Part shown: positions 24,336 to 38,801 of the stretch, in pieces
How positions within the stretch are numbered: position 1 is the first letter of the stretch
Layout: the number at the start of each line of letters is the position of its first letter
Source: Sipunculus nudus
Taxonomy: Eukaryota > Annelida > Sipuncula > Golfingiida > Sipunculidae
Length of the DNA: 64,000 nt
Reading direction: 5' to 3'
NCBI GenBank assembly: GCA_026874595.1
Contig: CM049308.1
Coordinates: forward strand, 213,001 to 277,000
Position numbers and translations under genes: made by a program
Notes under the pieces: generated by a model
What the model was told of the DNA's origin: nothing
The model's input: the letters and a program-made list of their open reading frames with translations, nothing else
The model's database searches: none

Positions 24336-24454
24336 CCTTGACATTTGACCTTGAGCCACTCCTGGTCCTGAGCTAGAGGATTGTCACCTTTACCTGTGAG
24401 TTTGCTGACCTGGGGGAGCTTGACTGGCAGGTCTTCATAAGGCACTGGAACAGG
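24336..24454 (-). CDS. LARS2: LARS2 exon: EDLPV linker
   Basis: This exon has 39 codons plus two bases. It starts PVPVPYEDLPVKLP and continues through LTGKGDNPLA to QEW. The P-(V/L)-x-x-(E/D)-DLPV-x-LP and TG-KG-x-(P)-L motifs are diagnostic of the LeuRS segment that follows HCPxCG. The acceptor is TTTCTCAG. The donor AAGG|GTAAGTGG leaves phase 2, which the next exon completes with one G. The final residues KCQG supply a Cys close to the CDCGG at the start of the next exon, resembling the second half of a metal knuckle. Confidence 0.93.
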
Positions 24455-24763
24455 CTGAGAAAGAGATAACACAACACAACAATTTTCTAGTTAAAAAATG
24501 TTTCTTTTCACAGAAATTTCTCTGTTGACAAGAAATCTGCCAGATAATTTTTCTTTATTTACAAGCAGCATGCTTAAAGTCAAGAAAACATATCCATATT
24601 TTCTAAGTCAGGGTCATCTCATGAGATAAATTTTCTTCATCAGGGTAAGAAGAGTTTTCTTGCATCTCTCCCACAAAAATATAATTATCTTGCCGGAAGA
24701 TATTTCTTCTATTAGCAATTATCTATTCCCTGTGTGCAAACCATGCAGCAAAAATGTATATCA

Positions 24764-26457
<1,694 letters not shown>

Positions 26458-27655
26458 ATGAACACTGACAGTTCAGGAAGGGCCTTTCTGAAGGCCAATA
26501 GACTTCTGGTCTGGGCTGAGTGATGCTTGGAAAAATATAATAAAAGCCCTGATTACATGCAGAGACAGAGGAAATTGACCCAAAACAGTATTTAAACACT
26601 GAAGCAAGATGGAAAGACTGGCAAGAAGGGTTTGGCTTAAAAGGCATTCACACATTTTTAGAAATATGAGTCCTGAGATCTTGACCTCATGTTCCTTAAA
26701 TCAATCGCGTTCTTGCTATTTTGGTGGGCCATGACTCCTGTGACCTTGACCTTTGACCCCAATAGGGAAAGAGATATTTGCCTATTGGCAGGTGAGCTGT
26801 ATGTATAAGATAGAACCTCTGGTATAAAAGGTTTTGTTTGAAATGCATCCACAATATTTTTAAAGATGTGGGGACTGTGACCTAACCTCTGACCTCATGT
26901 TCCTAAATGAGGAAGGTTGTTTGTTTAGTGTTGGGCCATATAAAAGTCCAGTTTAAAATCCATATGTGAATCCAAACTGGAGTTATCATCTAGAAATGAA
27001 TATGTGGACAGATGGCTCCTGTGACCTTGACCTTTGAACTTGTGACCAAAAGATTGATAGAGATGTTTCTCTGTTGGAAGGTGTCATATATGTGTCAGAT
27101 GGAAAGACTGGCATGGAAAATTTGACTGAAAATACATCCATAAAATTTAAATAAATGTGAGTCCTGACACCTAGACCTTTGACCTCATGACCCCAAATTC
27201 AATAGGGTTCTTGCTTTAGTGGTGGGCCAATTATATATTGAGTTTGAAATCCATATGTGAATCCCAACTGGAGTTATCATCTGGAAATGAATATGTGGAC
27301 AGATGGCTCCTATGACCTTGACCTTTGAACTTGTGACCAAAAGATTGATAGAAATGTTTCCCTGTTAGCAGGTGTCATATATGTGTAAGATGGAAAAACT
27401 GGCATGGAAAGTTTGGCTGAAAACGCATCCACAAAGTTTTTATAAATGTGAGTCCTGACACCTTGACCTTTGGCCTTATGACCCAAAAATTAATAGGGTT
27501 CTTGCTTTACTGGTGGGCCATTCATATATTAAGTTTGAAATCCATATGTGAATCAAAACCTGAGTTATCATCTGGAAATGAATTTGTGGACAGACAGATG
27601 GACATGGTGATATTAAAGGTCACCTGCTTCTATTAAACGCGGCACTAAAAAGCAG
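26458..27655 (+). repeat. TGACCTTTGACC-rich tandem repeats
   Basis: About four diverged units of roughly 290 bp each contain TGTGACCTTGACCTTTGA and ATCATCTGGAAATGAAT. The block ends GACAGACAGATGGACATGG...GGCACTAAAAA at about 27593-27651, reminiscent of the other families' 3' ends. The recurring TGACCTTTGACC matches a direct repeat of nuclear-receptor half-sites spaced by one base. Confidence 0.75.
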
Positions 27656-28289
27656 CTGTACCCATCAAGTGCTTGTTTTTTTTTCATCTTATTTAGTTCA
27701 TATCCTCTAGTAAACCTAATATCTGAAATATTAATCATGACAATTCAACCTTAATCAAATTTTCATAACCTGGTGTGGCAACAGGATAAGTGGCTTTGGT
27801 TTAATACATTTTCATTTTCAATGGCTATTACTTTTTCTTCAAGTGGGTTTGTAAGAGCCATGACATAGCTGATCTCATGATGTTGCTGTGTGTAAACAAC
27901 AGATTACTTGTATCCTATGTACAGACATACAACACCTGTGCATTATTTAGGCAGTCGAACACCTTGGTCCCTAAAAATTTGGGCAAAGAGATTATTTCTT
28001 AGATCTCAAGCTTTCCCTGAGAGCTTCATATATTAGTAAATCTTTACCAAACAAGATTCATCTTCTTTAAATATGCATAAGCATTTGATTGTTCTTGGAA
28101 GAGTGTTCTTGGAAAAGAGAAGGATAGAAATTAGTTCTCCTGTCATTCATTCAAACAAACTATTTCTCCCTCATTCAAATCAAAATCAATACTTCTTGTC
28201 CAGGAATTGTCCCCTACTACAATTGTTTTATGCATTTCTGGAACAAGATGTCCACTAACGCAACTTCTGTTTGGAGGAAAAGTTAAGTT
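27656..28289. other. Unassigned LARS2 intron
   Basis: AT-rich sequence with no recognised coding segment. GGAATTGTCCCCTACTACAA at 28202 recurs at 29091, inside the neighbouring DIRS-like relic, so part of this stretch probably belongs to that element's 3' region. Confidence 0.4.
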
Positions 28290-29289
28290 TTTCTAAGCTG
28301 AATGACATTGTTCCAGGAATGCATGGTGCTTAGGGCACAGACTAATAAAGTAGTGCAGAACTATTGACTGGCTGGAGACTGAGCGGAAGAGCCCTGGACA
28401 ACACAACCTGCAGCAACAGCTGGGATGGCAGATCATGCAAGTAAAATGTGGCAAACATATTGGAAGACTTCTATATACCCTGATCCATAAGGTCAGACAG
28501 AGAACCACCCGAAACAACCGTAAGAGAAGCTTAGCCAGAACATCATGAGCCTTGACGTTCAGATAAGCCAGTTGTGCAGGAGCAGCTTGACAATGAGCCT
28601 CAACATAACATCCTTAACCCATCCAGAAATGGTAATAGGGCTAATCTCTCAAGTTGAAGAATTGGACGTGAGCCGGGTCATTTGAATAAACAACTGGGAC
28701 CCATGGTCTCACAGGTAAGTCGTCATGCGAAGATAGCGCCTAAGCGCTCAGACCGGACAATTAACAGCACCAAAATTGTGGCGGCCATTTGGGATCTTCC
28801 GGGGAGGGCTAGACTCTGATACCTGTTGGTTCTTTTTATAAAACCAGGGGCAAGATGGATCATAACAGATACACCATCAGAAGGAATCATGGTATGAGCC
28901 TTGTCAGCTATAAGGGTATTGAAGCTCACTGTGGCAACCCATTTAGGCTATAGAAAGCAAGAACGCAGTCTTGTGAGAAAGATAGATCAGGGAGGCCTAT
29001 ACCAGGGGCTTGTACGGCAGATGCTGCAGGTGATTAAAACAAGCCCTAAATGCCAAGACGGAGTGAACGATCATGCAAGCATAATGTTCAGGAATTGTCC
29101 CCTACTACAATTGGAGGATTTGGTAGTGGTAAAAAAAAAGTGTTATATGATCATGCAAGCAAAATAAAACCATGAAAATGGAGCTCTGAAGAGCCAGATG
29201 AGTAACAAGCAGTTTGAGAACGGACAACAGTGCCCTGTACCCCTTGAGAGAAGAAGGGTAAAGTTTCTTTGAGTGATACAAAAATATAA
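28290..29289 (-). pseudogene. DIRS-like retrotransposon relic: tyrosine recombinase catalytic part
   Basis: Read right to left on the minus strand, fragments in shifting frames follow the order of a DIRS-type tyrosine recombinase. They are KKLYPSSLKGYRALLSVLK (about 29280-29220), a degraded stretch with FIKRTNRYQSLALP (about 28840-28800), PVRALRRYL (about 28750), TISGWVKDVM (about 28640), LAYLNVKAHDV and MFATFYLHDLPSQLLLQVVL (about 28460-28400). Several stops and frameshifts are present, and the Arg after KAHDV is replaced. The N-terminal part continues at 33336 on the other side of a 4 kb insertion. Family assignment rests on motif recognition without a search. Confidence 0.72.
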
Positions 29290-32200
29290 ACAAGGCCCAC
29301 AGGCCAAGTGCGAACCTGTGCATTAGGAAATACACCAGGTATAATGCTTCAATGCTGGACCTTTACTTCTCATGTACATGAAGAATGCAAGTACTAAACA
29401 TTTTGAATAAGAAACAATTACACAAACATCACTGCTGAAATTCTGGCATGGGTGCACACAACACAAAAATGATTGTAGCTGGCACCACCAGTCTTGTATA
29501 CAACAAAGTTATCAGAGATATATACATATGCCCAATTTCAGGCTGATATATCAAATTCCTCTGTAGAAATAAGCAGGCACATACACTGTGCAAAAGTCAT
29601 TGTAAGTGGTGACACCTGTCTTGTGAACGAGAAAGCCATCAAAGACACATAGACTGGTCAAAATATCACGCCAATACATCAAACTTACCTTGAGTCTGAT
29701 GCATGGGGCTGACCAGGCTAAGGTGAGAAAGGCAGTTGCCTCGAGTGAACTGTGACAAATTTGCTAGATGGCTCAGGCTACTGCACTAAGTGAACTCATG
29801 ACCTGCACCTGGCTAGACTGAGTGAACTTTCGACCTGTACCTGGCTGCACTGAGTGAACTCTTGACCTGTTGCATAATCTGACACGGTAGTCCACATGCA
29901 GCCCTGAGGGGCATGACACCCATGAGGTGATCACATGGTGGCCATGAGGTGTTCACATGTCACCCATGAGGTGATCACATGCCTTGTGCTTGGCTGCACT
30001 GACTGAACTCTTGACCTATATCTAACTGCACTGAATGAACTCTTGATCTGTTGCCAAATCTGAAACAGTTAGCAGTTTCTCAACCTATTTAAAGATACAA
30101 ACACAATCTTGGTCTGTTGGTCAATCTGTTTACACATACTGAAAGACTTTGGCTAAAATGCTTTTTTTTAAGCTGACATATTCATAAACGTATTATCAAA
30201 ATATCTAAATAACAAAAGATGCAGTTCTTTCATTGTTAAAGGTCCAATAATTCTGCCAAAAATCATTCAAGTAAACTTGAACAAAGGCCACCTACGAATA
30301 ATTTTTGTGCAATGTTACAGAAGTTATAATTGAAACAATAATTTTGTAGAAGAACAGTTTTGCAGTCCTCAGTTTTAAATAAGACATAATAATGGCCATA
30401 AGACCAACTTAAGCTTTTCTGATATGATTGAAAGAACCATGTCCTAGGATAATTCTTTTGAAAATTGAATGATTCAACTTGACAGTTTCATCATAAACAT
30501 TTTACGCTGAAAGAGGCTACAATTATGAGGTTTTTGCTAATAAAAAACAGGTCAATGTAGATGGCACCACAAAATCTGCAACTTCAAATATGAGTCATGT
30601 GACCAACATTTGCACAGTACTTGTTAATGCTAGCTTCTGTCATTTCTGAGATTACTATGTCAGTATGCTTAATTGGCCAAATGACTGTTCAAATTTGTGT
30701 AACACCACTTAAATTCATCAAATGCAAACCATATGAACAAACTTGAAAGGGCTTGCCTCTGGGATCATTTTTGTAAAAAATTGAACAATTTGGCTGGACC
30801 GTTTACAAGAAGAAGACTTTTAAAGGTTTTTCAGCTTTTTCCCTATAAAATCTAAGTAAATGCAGATAGCAAAAAAATAAGCTGAATCCCACAACATTTG
30901 ATATGTGACAGATCATTGCACTAAATCTAGGGATGGTAGCTCCTGCTATTCCTGAGAAATTATGGGTTAATGTACAGATACCAATGACCCCCGTACAAAA
31001 AAAGGTCAATGCAGGTGGCGCCAATAATACCCGAATTTCATATATGACTCATGTGACCAACACTGGCATAAAATTTGGTGTTGATAGCTCCAGCCATTTC
31101 TGAGATTGCCATTTTAGTATGCTTTTTTGGACATACAGTTAGCAAAGTTTAAATTCCTGTAACTCGGCCAAAATTCACCAAACTTGAACCATTCGAACAA
31201 ACTTGAGAGAGTTGGTATAAAAGATTATTTCTGTGAAATATTGAACAATCTGGCTTGACTGTTTCGGAGGAGAAGATTTTTAAAGGTTTTTTAGCTTTTA
31301 CTCTATAAAATCTAAGAAAATGCAGAGTTTTTCAGATGGCTAATTTTTTGCATTAAATTTCATGATACTAGCAATAGTTGTTTTCGAAATAGTATGGGTT
31401 AACAACGACGACAGATGATGCCAAACCGTCGCATTAGCTCACAGGTGCGCTAAAAATTACTACAGATACATATTGAGAGCAAAATTATAATTCAGATGCA
31501 TCTCCCTGATGGCAAAATCTTGAATAAAGTTGAGTATAGATACCAATTATTAATAATCCATGTACAGCCATCTTTATACACCCACAGAGAGCTGTATACC
31601 TGTGACTGTAAACACAGCATTTATTTAGCATAAATCTACATTTTTTAAAAGCTTTTAAAAAACATTCTTGTCAATATTAACCATAGATAACCTGAAATCT
31701 AAGTGTCTAGAGGCATTATGGATGCTGATAAACTGGTGCCAGGCTAGATGTATCTGCTTCACACAGCTAACATATATGGTAAAATGACTCTATTCAATCT
31801 TCATAATTCAGCCAAAATTCATTCTTTGGAACCATAAAAGACAATTATTATAAGAATTATTCAGGGGATCATTCCTGTAAAATATTAAACAAATTGGCCT
31901 CAGTGGCGTCAGTCAAAAAAAGGTTTGCAGGTTTATAACTCGTACGGGAAAATACAGCATAATGGCTAAGTTAAGCTTCCCATAACTCAGCCAAAATTTA
32001 CTGAACCAAAACCATTTGAACAAACTTGAATTATCAACATCTAAGGATAATTTATGTGTGAGATTTTAGAATTTGGCCCAGTGGTTTTTGAGAAGATGTT
32101 CTTTGTAGCCACTGAGCGAAAATGGGCTATTATGGCATATGACTAAATTCAGACTCCCATAACTCAGCCAAAAGTCACTGAACTGAGACCATTTTAACAA

Positions 32201-32814
32201 AATTCAGAAAGCTCTACCCTAGGATCATTTCTGGGCGACATTAAACAATTTGGCCATATGGTTTCAAAGAAGAAGTTTTTTGTAGCAGTCAGTATGATAC
32301 CGGCACTGATGACCCCCGTACAAAAAAGGCCGATGCAGGTGGTGCCACCAATACCTGAATTTCTGATATGACTCATGTGACCAACATTGGCATAAAATTT
32401 GGTGATGATAGCTCCAGCCATTTCTGAGATTGTAATTTTAGTGTGCTTTTCTGGACAGATGACTAAGTTCAACTTCCTGTAACTTGGCCAAAAATCACCG
32501 AACTTAAACCATTCGAACAAAATTGAGAGAGATTGTTCTAGGAATCATTTCTGTGAAATATTGGACAATTTGGCTGAACAGTTTTGGAGAAGAAGATTTT
32601 TAAAGCTTTTTTAGCTTTTTCCCTATAAAATCTAAGAAAATGCAATTAGCCAAAAAATAAGCAAAATCCGATAGTTTTTTCAAAGACTAATTTTTTGCAT
32701 AAAATTTCGTGATGCTAACTCTTGCCGTTTTCAAGATAGTATAGGTTAACGTACAGACGACGGCCGATGGACGCCGGACGACACCACACCATCGCATAAG
32801 CTCACAGGTTCGCT
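29290..32814 (+). mobile_element. R4 element inserted in the DIRS relic
   Basis: The 5' end is ACAAGGCCCACAGGCC with GCGAACCTGTG. The 3' end is CTCACAGGTTCGCT at 32801-32814. A second, earlier R4 3' end (CACAGGTGCGCT, ending 31451) shows that R4 sequence is nested or tandemly repeated inside. A local minisatellite based on CCATGAGGTGATCACATG lies at 29925-29985. Repeated modules contain GCAGGTGGCGCCA and 'AAAATCTAAG-AAAATGCAG'. It is non-coding. Confidence 0.75.
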
Positions 32815-33335
32815 AACTAGCTTGAAATGTGTCCACAACCTTTACAAAGAAGGGGATCCTGTGACCCTGACCTTTGACCTTAACATCTATAGATTCTTCT
32901 CCCACTCAGTAGGTGAGCTATATGTGAAAGATCAAAGAATTGGGATGAAAGGTTTGGCTTAAAATGCATCCTCAGGCTTTTCAAAGAAGTTGGTTCTGTG
33001 ACCTTGACCTTTGACCTTGTGACCTCAAAATAATTATGGTTCTTCCCCTGTTGGTAGGTGAGCTGTATGTGAAAGATGGTAGGTTTGGGATGAAAATTTT
33101 GGCTAAAAGAATTATTTCTGGGGGTGCAAACACACCCCATAACTTCGAGAATATAGGTCACAGTGACCTAATTTCAGGTTTGAAAGGAGATCTTTATAGA
33201 ACCTCTAAGACTGCATAGGGTTACGATTTGTGCCCTGCTAACGGACAGATGGCCGGCCGGCCGGATGGACAGATGGAAGGACGACGGACAAAGACCCGTC
33301 ACTTTAGCCCAGCATGACTGAAAGTCAGCTGAGAT
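32815..33335 (+). mobile_element. R6 family, 5'-truncated, TGACCTTTGACC-rich
   Basis: The segment carries GACCTTTGACCTT modules. It ends with a GGCCGGCCGGCC/GGAC tract and TTAGCCCAGCATGACTGAAAG then TCAGCTGAGAT, followed by AAAA of the DIRS host. Its 5' end is missing and R4 takes its place, so the inserted unit has an R4 start and an R6 end. Confidence 0.65.
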
Positions 33336-34125
33336 AAAATTCCATGAAGTCCTGAGCAGAAGGAGTGGTAACACTTTGATGGTCTGCCAGCGAAACAAAG
33401 GAATCCCAGCTGGAGTCATAGGCTCAGTTTTAAGACCCCAGACGCTGGGTTGAGACAAGAGCTGCTGCCTCCTTTGAAAATCCTGTCTTACATAGGTGAC
33501 TGATAATAGTAGACATCCTAGAAGATGGGACTGGTTCTGGGAGAGCGCAAAGTGGTACACAAAGAATCAGGATCAACCAGACAGATCAGGACTGTTTCAG
33601 CAGGGGAGAACCCAGGGAATGAGTCTGCTTGGAAGGAACACATACAGATACTGATGATGCAAACATTTTTATGAGATCAAATGCATTGGAGGTGATTGCT
33701 TGAAATGAAGGGGTTAGAGATGCGAATCGAAGCAACTGATTGTTCTCCTCCAAAATGAATAAATCTATCTCGGGAACCTCTAAATTTGGAACAGCTCGAG
33801 GTGAGGATGTTACTGCCATTCCGTAGGGATCAGTGATGTCTGACAGAACAGAGATTCTGCTTGCATGTTGCAAACGGCAGCCATGTGGCTTGCATGTCGT
33901 GTAATTCCCTGATTGATACAAAGATGAAGGAGCATCATTGCCTCCACATGCAGGGAACAAGAACGGCTTATATACCAGACTGTTGTGGCATTGTCACAAT
34001 GCACTAACACATTGCGCCCCCGTAAGTCTGTGCTCCAAAGCAATATGTCCAGACGGATGGCCCATGGTTCGGGAACCCGTGTGGATGGAAGCTGAGCTGT
34101 GACCAAGTTGACTACTCCTGCCTAA
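33336..34125 (-). pseudogene. DIRS-like retrotransposon relic: RNase H and recombinase N-terminus
   Basis: Minus-strand reading gives, in order, the RNase H segment DLRGRNVLVHCDNATTVWYI with HASHMAAVCNMQAESL (about 34050-33850). Then comes the PEIDLF...NNQLLRFASLTPSF linker (33790-33700) typical of DIRS-type polyproteins, and finally TIISHLCKTGFSKEAAALVS with AYDSSWDSFVSLADHQSV and SAQDFMEFYL (33530-33340). The last part resembles the N-terminal helical domain of the element's tyrosine recombinase. At least two stop codons interrupt the last part. It resumes at 29289. No intact reverse transcriptase domain was recognised upstream. Confidence 0.78.
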
Positions 34126-35603
34126 CGGCAACGACTGGTGGGCTCTTGGATACATCCAGCAGGTAGGGTTCAAGAACCCCTCCAGAATTGGTGTAAGTAG
34201 AGCGCATCTGCGCAAAGAACCAACCTGAAGATTCATTTTCTTGAACCTGGTAGTTTGACTATGAACCCCCCGATGGCAGAGGCAGAAGGTTTTACTGGCC
34301 TGACGAGAATCCGTAGTTACTCACTGGGCCGGTGACAGTACTGGCACTATCATCTGGGACCATACCGAACATACTGTCTGTTTGATGAAGCTAACTAATG
34401 GGGGTCTGCTGATTGCTTGACCGCAGGAAGTGAAAGCTGCTGGGGACATTTCCGGGAGGAGGGCTGAGACATAACTGCTACTGGAGATAATTTTGGCATT
34501 GACTCTGGCAGAAAGACAATCTCAGATGCAAGAGCTAGCACTGGAGGACAAGCGGAAACCTTGCATGAAGGTAAAGTCTGAGCAGGCCGAGTGGACACTG
34601 GAGAAGACTCAGTGGATTTCACACTCTTCTGGTTTCTTATACTTTAGTAAGAGGTAATACTCCCCCCCCCCTCCTCCTCACCTGAAGGATGACAATTTCT
34701 CACCTTATTTAGAAGAGGACAAATTGGAAGAAGTTATTTTGTAGAATGCCTCATATCTTTCCAGGCTTTTTCTGTCCCAAGCTAAGCACAATGTGCATGG
34801 GTTAATAGTACCCCCCCCCCCCCTCCCCTGACTCAGTAAGATAGCAAGACATTGGGAATGTGTATCCCAACTAGCTAGTTGAAAAAAGCCAGCCATGCTT
34901 GGGTGATGCCATCACCTAACATGGAAATTGATCTTCCAAAGAGAAACACAGATAAGTTCTGCTAGGTAAATTAACCGTGCCTGGTACTTCCCGTTTATGA
35001 GGCCTGGCTTGTAACTGAAGTCAGACAGTTGGCCAGCACATCCACTCGGAAGGAGTGATATGTATAAAATGAATATGGTTGCTAAGCTCATACAGGAAGA
35101 AGCATCAGGGGTCACCCTGGCAATGATTTTTACCATGTAGGGGAAAAACCAGAGGTTGAAGGTTAAGCACCATACATTCCTGGAACAATGTTAGTCCATG
35201 TAGTGAAACTTTGCTGAAACATGTCCCCTTGCACCAAACTCTCTGCAGTATACTCTTGCTAGGGGGGCTGTCCTCCAAGTATTTTCATGTCGTATTCCAT
35301 GCTTTTATTGAACCCTAACATGTTTATTTCTCCCGGTTTCTCATTACTGCTCATGGGGCCTGCCTTTTTGTGTACCCTGTAATACCTGGATGTCAGAGGT
35401 GGCCTGTTGAAATTATGGTTATCTGCTACAGATTTTTATGGCGACCGGAGATGTTGCAGCATAGTTTAGAATGGGGTAACACTTGATTTGGACGATGCCC
35501 AAAACCTCAAAATATAGTACAATTAAATAATAGAAAATTTCAGTAAAATTTATATGTGTAGCATGAAAATGAGCAGAAAGGTGTGTGTCAGTCGGTGTCT
35601 TAC
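34126..35603. other. LARS2 intron, unassigned, with C-runs
   Basis: The upstream DIRS coding region would be expected at about 34126-34640, but reading there is too degraded to assign. C runs occur near 34664-34673 and 34810-34822. The remainder to the LARS2 exon is intronic with no recognised feature. Confidence 0.45.
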
Positions 35604-35657
35604 CTTGAGCCAAGACGATATTTCTTTAAATGCTTTTGTAGGTGTCAAACCTGAAAA
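35604..35657 (-). CDS. LARS2: LARS2 micro-exon: CP1-to-catalytic linker
   Basis: This is an 18-codon exon in phase 0 at both ends, reading FSGLTPTKAFKEISSWLK. It continues the NSGQ end of the upstream exon with the conserved F-(S/T)-G-(L/M)-T-x-x-x-AF motif that follows the editing domain in LeuRS. The acceptor is TTTTTAG and the donor is GTAAGA. At 54 bp it was found by homology and phase rather than by open-frame length. The flanking introns are 3.1 kb and 10.6 kb. Confidence 0.9.
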
Positions 35658-36025
35658 CTAAAAAGAGGTTTGACCGTTTATTTCAAAAGTTAATATGATG
35701 TAAAGAGAAGAAAATAAATTTTAAATTAAAATCAACAATTCAGCCATATTGAAAAAACAGTTACTTAGTTACTGGTTTGTATCTTTAGATCTGGTGGAGC
35801 AAATTCACTGAATTAGAAAAACACTGAATTTGTGCCAAGTAAAGGTATCATTAATATGAGATACAATAACTTTATCTTGTTATATCCAACTTTGTCATTT
35901 AAATATATTTTAATCAGGTGTGTAAATTGATAAAGCAATTGCCAATCTTTTTAAAATAATTCCAATCACTCCTGATTTCCACTGAATTGAGCTCACACTG
36001 ATTCAATTTTCAAAATAACTTTTAA
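35658..36025 (-). other. LARS2 intron, non-repeat segment
   Basis: AT-rich intronic sequence between the micro-exon and an R1 element. Nothing else is recognised. Confidence 0.6.
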
Positions 36026-38684
36026 ACAAGGGACCTATGGGTCACGGCGCTCAGCTGTTATATATGATTAAAAAATATGATTTAGGAATGAGGCATATGC
36101 TGGTTTGGTGTGGTAATAAATATAAGCTTTATTATGAGTTGTTGGTGTTTAGCTTATGTATGATTATGATATTATCTTTGGAGACAGGTAAGATGATTGA
36201 TTTCATTTATTTTATTAACAAATGGAGTACTATTGTCACACAGATTTTGACTTGGCCATATAACTTATAAGCAGAACATATGATATAAGAGTTTAACTAT
36301 TTATTAAAAAAATTACAAATATTGTCCCAAATATAATTTTTTGTTAAAAATAACAAGAGAATCTTATGATTTTTTAAAATGAAATATAACTGAAATGATT
36401 ATTAAAATAATATTAAAGAATATATTCATGAATGCATTCATGAATACATTTTGAAAGTTTTTGCACTGGTATTCATATACTTTCATTTTTACCTGAATTC
36501 CAATTCTTTATGCAAGACATTTTATAATGGAGTACATATTAATATTCGTATTTAAATACAATTGCAAAGTTTTCCCACCATTACTGGTGTTTATTCAGTT
36601 TTCACTAAACAATTATGTTGAGAATCCAGAATATACAAAATTCACACATTTAAATTATGATCAAAAGTACCTGGTTTTATGGCTTTTATTTATATTAAAA
36701 AAAAAATGTAATATATTCATTTTGGACTAATTTCACATCAATGTACACACTAGACACAGTAGGAATCTAGATTAATAATATCAACTGCATCTTTGTCTAT
36801 CATTAATTTCCTTCATATGATCCCTAATGATTAGTAATGAATAATATGATTTACTTTTTTATCATTAAAATTGAACTGAAAAATACCATAGGTGACTGCA
36901 TGGTGTTATTTGGAGTACATGACATTCTATCCATCGATACAAGATTCTTTTATCATCAGTAACTGCAAGTTGATTTCCTGTTATTATAAACTAACAAATT
37001 CTTTTTTATTTTTCTTTAATTTGTTATTAAAAAAACATTAAAATTTATTAATTTATTGTTAATTGTTATGTTGTTGGTTAAAACTACTAGATGAGTTGGG
37101 TTGGACACCTGGATCAACTGTGGCTGGCCATAAGCTGCCTACCTGCAACAGTGTATGGCTCGCCTCAAGCATGCATAATTTGCTGAAAGTTCAACAAGGT
37201 CAACATACAGGTGACTCAAGAGGGGCTGGAGAGAGTTAAGGTCTGACATGGTCTCATAAAAACATTAATAAAAGCTACAATTTTTGGCCAATTTCTTTCA
37301 GCTTTCTAAACTAAAAGCTGAAATCCTTGTGTGCATGATATGAAAATTATATCAACCGTGCTCACAGGAAACAAATGTGCCATGGTCAAAGTTGGGCAAA
37401 ATTTAAGGTACTTATTTTATATTTATACTAATAACATATAAAATTTGAAAAATTCAGGACTAATTTGGGGTATTCAATTGAATCTTGATTAAATAATGTT
37501 ACATCCCTGGCAAAAAAACTCTAGCTTCAGCAATCCCCTTGTTAAGAGAGTAAATATATTTCTTGATTTTTTACATAGTGCATTATGTTTGGGCCCATAA
37601 CTTAAAACAATTACGCAATACTGACATCATTTCTGGCATATGCATAGAGAATGTATAGAAAAATATGTATATTATATATGATTAAAGTCACATCAGTGGT
37701 TTTGATATTAGGCAGTCTAGAAGTGTAACAATGGGTTTTTAATGGAAAAATGAAGTTTTTCATTAATATCTCAAAGGTATTAAGTCCTAGTGACCAAATT
37801 CTTGGCATGGTAGGGAATTTTGGAGACATCTAATTGTATGCCAAATTTTAGGAACTGAGAGCTGAAGCTGGGGAGCTGAGCTCTTGCAAACTGCATAACA
37901 CTAGCTTGATGTAAACAATTTGTTACATGGTGCTTGAAAACTTGAATAAAATCTACAGTTTTTGATCAACTGGTTTCAAATTTTTGGTGTTAACAGACAA
38001 AATGCTAACAAAAACATGCTGAGAAAATTAAATCCACAGTACTTACAGTAAAAAAACGTGCCATGGTCAAAGTTGGGCAAAATTTAAGGTACCAATTTTT
38101 TATTTTTGTTAATATTTTAAAAAATTTAAAAGATTTTGATCTAATTTTGGGTATACAATTTAATTTTGATAAACTAAAGTTATATTACTGGAAAAAAAGT
38201 CCATAGCTTTAACAAGTTTTGTGTTAAGTGATCAAATATCTTTCCTGATTTTTTACAAAATGCATTATGTTTGGGGCCATAACTTTTTTAAATTATATAA
38301 TACAGACATAATTTCTGGCATGTACATAGGAACTATATAGAAGAATATTTATGGTAAATATGAGGGAAAACAGATGAGTGGTTTGGATATAAGGCAGTCC
38401 TGAAGTGTGAAAATAGGTTTTTAATAAAAAATTGAGGTTTTTCCTTAATTTCTCAAAGGAACGAAGTCGCAAAGACCCAGTTTTCGGCTTGGTAGGAGAT
38501 CTTGGGGACATCTAACATTATGCTGAATTTTGGATTCCTAGGTCTTACGGTTTCAAAACGTGCCACATCTACGGACGGACGGACGGACGGACAGACGGAC
38601 GGACGGACGGACGGACGGACAGACGGACGGACGACGGACAATGGACCACGACTATAGCTCAGATGACTTATAGTCAGCTGAGCT
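36026..38684 (+). mobile_element. R1 element, complete reference copy (2.66 kb)
   Basis: This is the cleanest R1 copy. The 5' end is ACAAGGGACCTATGGG with CGCTCAGCTG. The 3' end is an uninterrupted (ACGG)n/(ACAG) tract at 38570-38637 and the hairpin AGCTCAG-A-TGAC-TTATA-GTCA-G-CTGAGCT, then AAAAA. Two diverged internal modules of about 680 bp share GTGCCATGGTCAAAGTTGGG and TTTTGATATTAGGCAGTC. Flanks are TTTTAA and AAAAATG. It sits in the LARS2 intron, 117 bp from an exon, and has no coding capacity. Confidence 0.85.
38570..38637 (+). repeat. (ACGG)n microsatellite of R1
   Basis: ACGG repeats with scattered ACAG units. Position-equivalent tracts of different length occur at the end of nearly every R1 copy: 6224, 21423, 44948, 48518, 52906 and 62330 are long, while 42166 is nearly lost. 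Confidence 0.92.
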
Positions 38685-38801
38685 AAAAATGTTAAATTGA
38701 GAGATGCAAAAAAACTGCTACAGCTGTCAGCTCCATAGCAGCACCCATTTTAAATATCAGACAATGGTTTGTTCAATTCAGTAACTGTTCCATCATCTTA
38801 C

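Noticed and set aside
34395-34622. 75-codon Ser/Pro-rich minus-strand frame as a gag-like part of the DIRS element
   Set aside because: No motif or continuity with the RNase H relic could be established.
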